Shown in pieces: positions 4,599-5,343 of a stretch of DNA of 5,343 nt; the stretch's first letter is position 1; each line of letters starts with the position of its first letter. Source of the DNA: Candidatus Methanoperedentaceae archaeon (GTDB lineage Archaea > Halobacteriota > Methanosarcinia > Methanosarcinales > Methanoperedenaceae); contig DUGO01000051.1 of assembly GCA_013331375.1 (NCBI GenBank), forward strand, positions 1 through 5,343. Reading direction: 5' to 3'. The position numbers and the translations under genes are program-made. The notes beneath the pieces are model-generated. The model was given only the letters and a program-made list of their open reading frames with translations. It was not told the DNA's origin and did not search any database.

Positions 4599-5340
4599 AC
4601 TCGACCAGCATTTCATAATCGACCCCGGTGTGGCTGAAAAGCTCGTCGATGCTGCTCAGATATCTAAAGATGACACAGTGCTTGAGGTGGGCGCAGGGAC
4701 AGGCAATGTCACTGCGATGCTGGCTGAAAAGGCGAAAAAGGTCTATGCAATAGAGAAAAGCCCGCGGTTCCTGCCCATGCTAATGAACATCAAGGGCAAC
4801 ATTGAGGTAATTCAGGGTAACGCAGTTGACATCGAATTCCCGGTGTTTGACAGGCTGGTATCGAACGTGCCCTTCAGCATATCTGAGGCACTCATCCAGA
4901 AGCTTATCAGGTACGATTTCAGGCTCGCCTCTCTCATACTGCCGGGTGGTTTCGTGAAAAGGCTTCTCGCGCAAAAAGGAGATGCAGAGTACTCACTTCT
5001 CTCACTGAAGAGCAGTCTTTTCTTTGACATCGAGGTCGTTGGGCGCCTCGAAAAAAAAGCATTCGACCCCGAACCTCGGGTCGTGCCCTGGATCATCAGA
5101 CTGCAGCCAAAGCAAAAAAGCAATATCGAGCTCATCCTTCGCTGCATGGTGTGCCGTCCGGGTAGCAAGGTAAAGAATTCGCTCCGTGAAGCCGTGACAG
5201 AAATGCTCCACGTCACAAAGAATGAGGCAAGAGCCAGGCTCGCATCCCTGCCCGCTGACCTGGCGGACAGGCGAGTGTATACGCTGTCTCTCGATGATGT
5301 TGAAAGGATAATGGAGAGCCTTGAACATGAACAGGGTTGA
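4537..5340 (+). CDS. ksgA: KsgA/Dim1-family rRNA adenine N6-dimethyltransferase-like protein (divergent)
   Basis: Members of this family dimethylate the two adjacent adenines in the 3'-terminal hairpin of 16S rRNA during small-subunit maturation, using S-adenosylmethionine. Counting 267 residues from TTG 4537, the methyltransferase domain shows the DQHFIID segment (23-29), the SAM-binding LEVGAGTGNVT (49-59), acidic Glu73 at the end of strand 2, GNAVDIEF (94-101) and motif IV as NVPFSIS (110-116). The C-terminal domain keeps the basic CRPGSKVKNSLREAV segment (206-220). Unusually, motif IV is NVPF where the family normally has NLPY or NIPY, the QxEFA-type segment reads LPGGFVKRL (135-143), and the YGRLS block reads YSLLS (152-156). 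It may be the genuine KsgA of a divergent lineage or a paralogue with another RNA target. The start is TTG 4537 or GTG 4543, overlapping the kinase gene by 62 or 56 bases. Confidence 0.88.
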   Translation: MEVSSVRSKVKTQAPASGEFELDQHFIIDPGVAEKLVDAAQISKDDTVLEVGAGTGNVTAMLAEKAKKVYAIEKSPRFLPMLMNIKGNIEVIQGNAVDIEFPVFDRLVSNVPFSISEALIQKLIRYDFRLASLILPGGFVKRLLAQKGDAEYSLLSLKSSLFFDIEVVGRLEKKAFDPEPRVVPWIIRLQPKQKSNIELILRCMVCRPGSKVKNSLREAVTEMLHVTKNEARARLASLPADLADRRVYTLSLDDVERIMESLEHEQG

Positions 5341-5343
5341 GCC
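5327..5343 (+). CDS. Start of a downstream gene (first five codons only)
   Basis: ATG 5327 opens a second frame (MNRVE) that runs off the window and overlaps the end of the KsgA-like gene by 14 bases. GGAGAG at 5313-5318 lies eight bases upstream and could be its SD. In many archaea ksgA is followed by a HemK/PrmC-like release-factor glutamine methyltransferase gene, which would fit, but five residues cannot show it. The translational coupling suggests the operon continues. Confidence 0.4.

Noticed and set aside
1..5343. Mobile elements, CRISPR arrays, tRNA or rRNA genes, defence genes
   Set aside because: No transposase or integrase motifs, no direct repeat series, and no tRNA arm signature were seen on either strand. 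Gene content is core metabolism and translation.

Overview
This window reads as a moderately GC-rich euryarchaeal chromosome, most likely a methanogen or a relative such as an anaerobic methane or alkane oxidiser. The evidence is a coenzyme F420 biosynthesis gene (cofE), a COG2054 kinase of the methanofuran-pathway type (mfnE-like), archaeal TATA-box spacing in front of two genes that have no Shine-Dalgarno (SD) sequence, and GGAGGTG-type SD sequences in front of others. All supported genes lie on the + strand. A finer taxonomic call cannot be made from this sequence alone.

Layout, left to right. (1) Bases 2-196 carry the C-terminal third of a TspO/MBR membrane protein; its frame is interrupted by a TGA at 17-19, so it is either a remnant or an edge artefact. 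(2) cofE (278-1045), F420-0:gamma-glutamyl ligase, starts at TTG. (3) A 129-base gap holds a T-rich probable terminator, an imperfect palindrome and a TATA box. (4) An EngB-type GTPase follows (1175-1765), probably on a nearly leaderless mRNA. (5) A 337-base gap contains a TATA-like element and a strong GC-rich two-part hairpin. (6) serA (2103-3674) is a full-length type I D-3-phosphoglycerate dehydrogenase with its C-terminal ACT domain. (7) A 324-base gap contains a small candidate gene (3741-3899) behind a near-perfect SD, then a TATA box. (8) The mfnE-like amino-acid-kinase-family gene (3999-4598) is probably leaderless. (9) A divergent KsgA/Dim1-type rRNA adenine methyltransferase (4537-5340) overlaps the kinase by 62 bases. 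(10) The first codons of a further gene begin inside the end of the methyltransferase (5327 onward).

Functionally this is a housekeeping and cofactor region: C1-carrier and redox cofactor synthesis (F420, methanofuran), serine synthesis, and ribosome maturation (EngB, KsgA-like). The last three coding regions overlap and look like one operon driven from the promoter just before 3999. cofE, engB and serA appear to be separately transcribed or loosely linked. I saw no mobile elements, CRISPR arrays, tRNAs or rRNAs, and nothing that makes a convincing undescribed system. The most interesting leads are the small gene at 3741, the structured leader before serA, the altered catalytic motif of the KsgA-like protein and the broken tspO.
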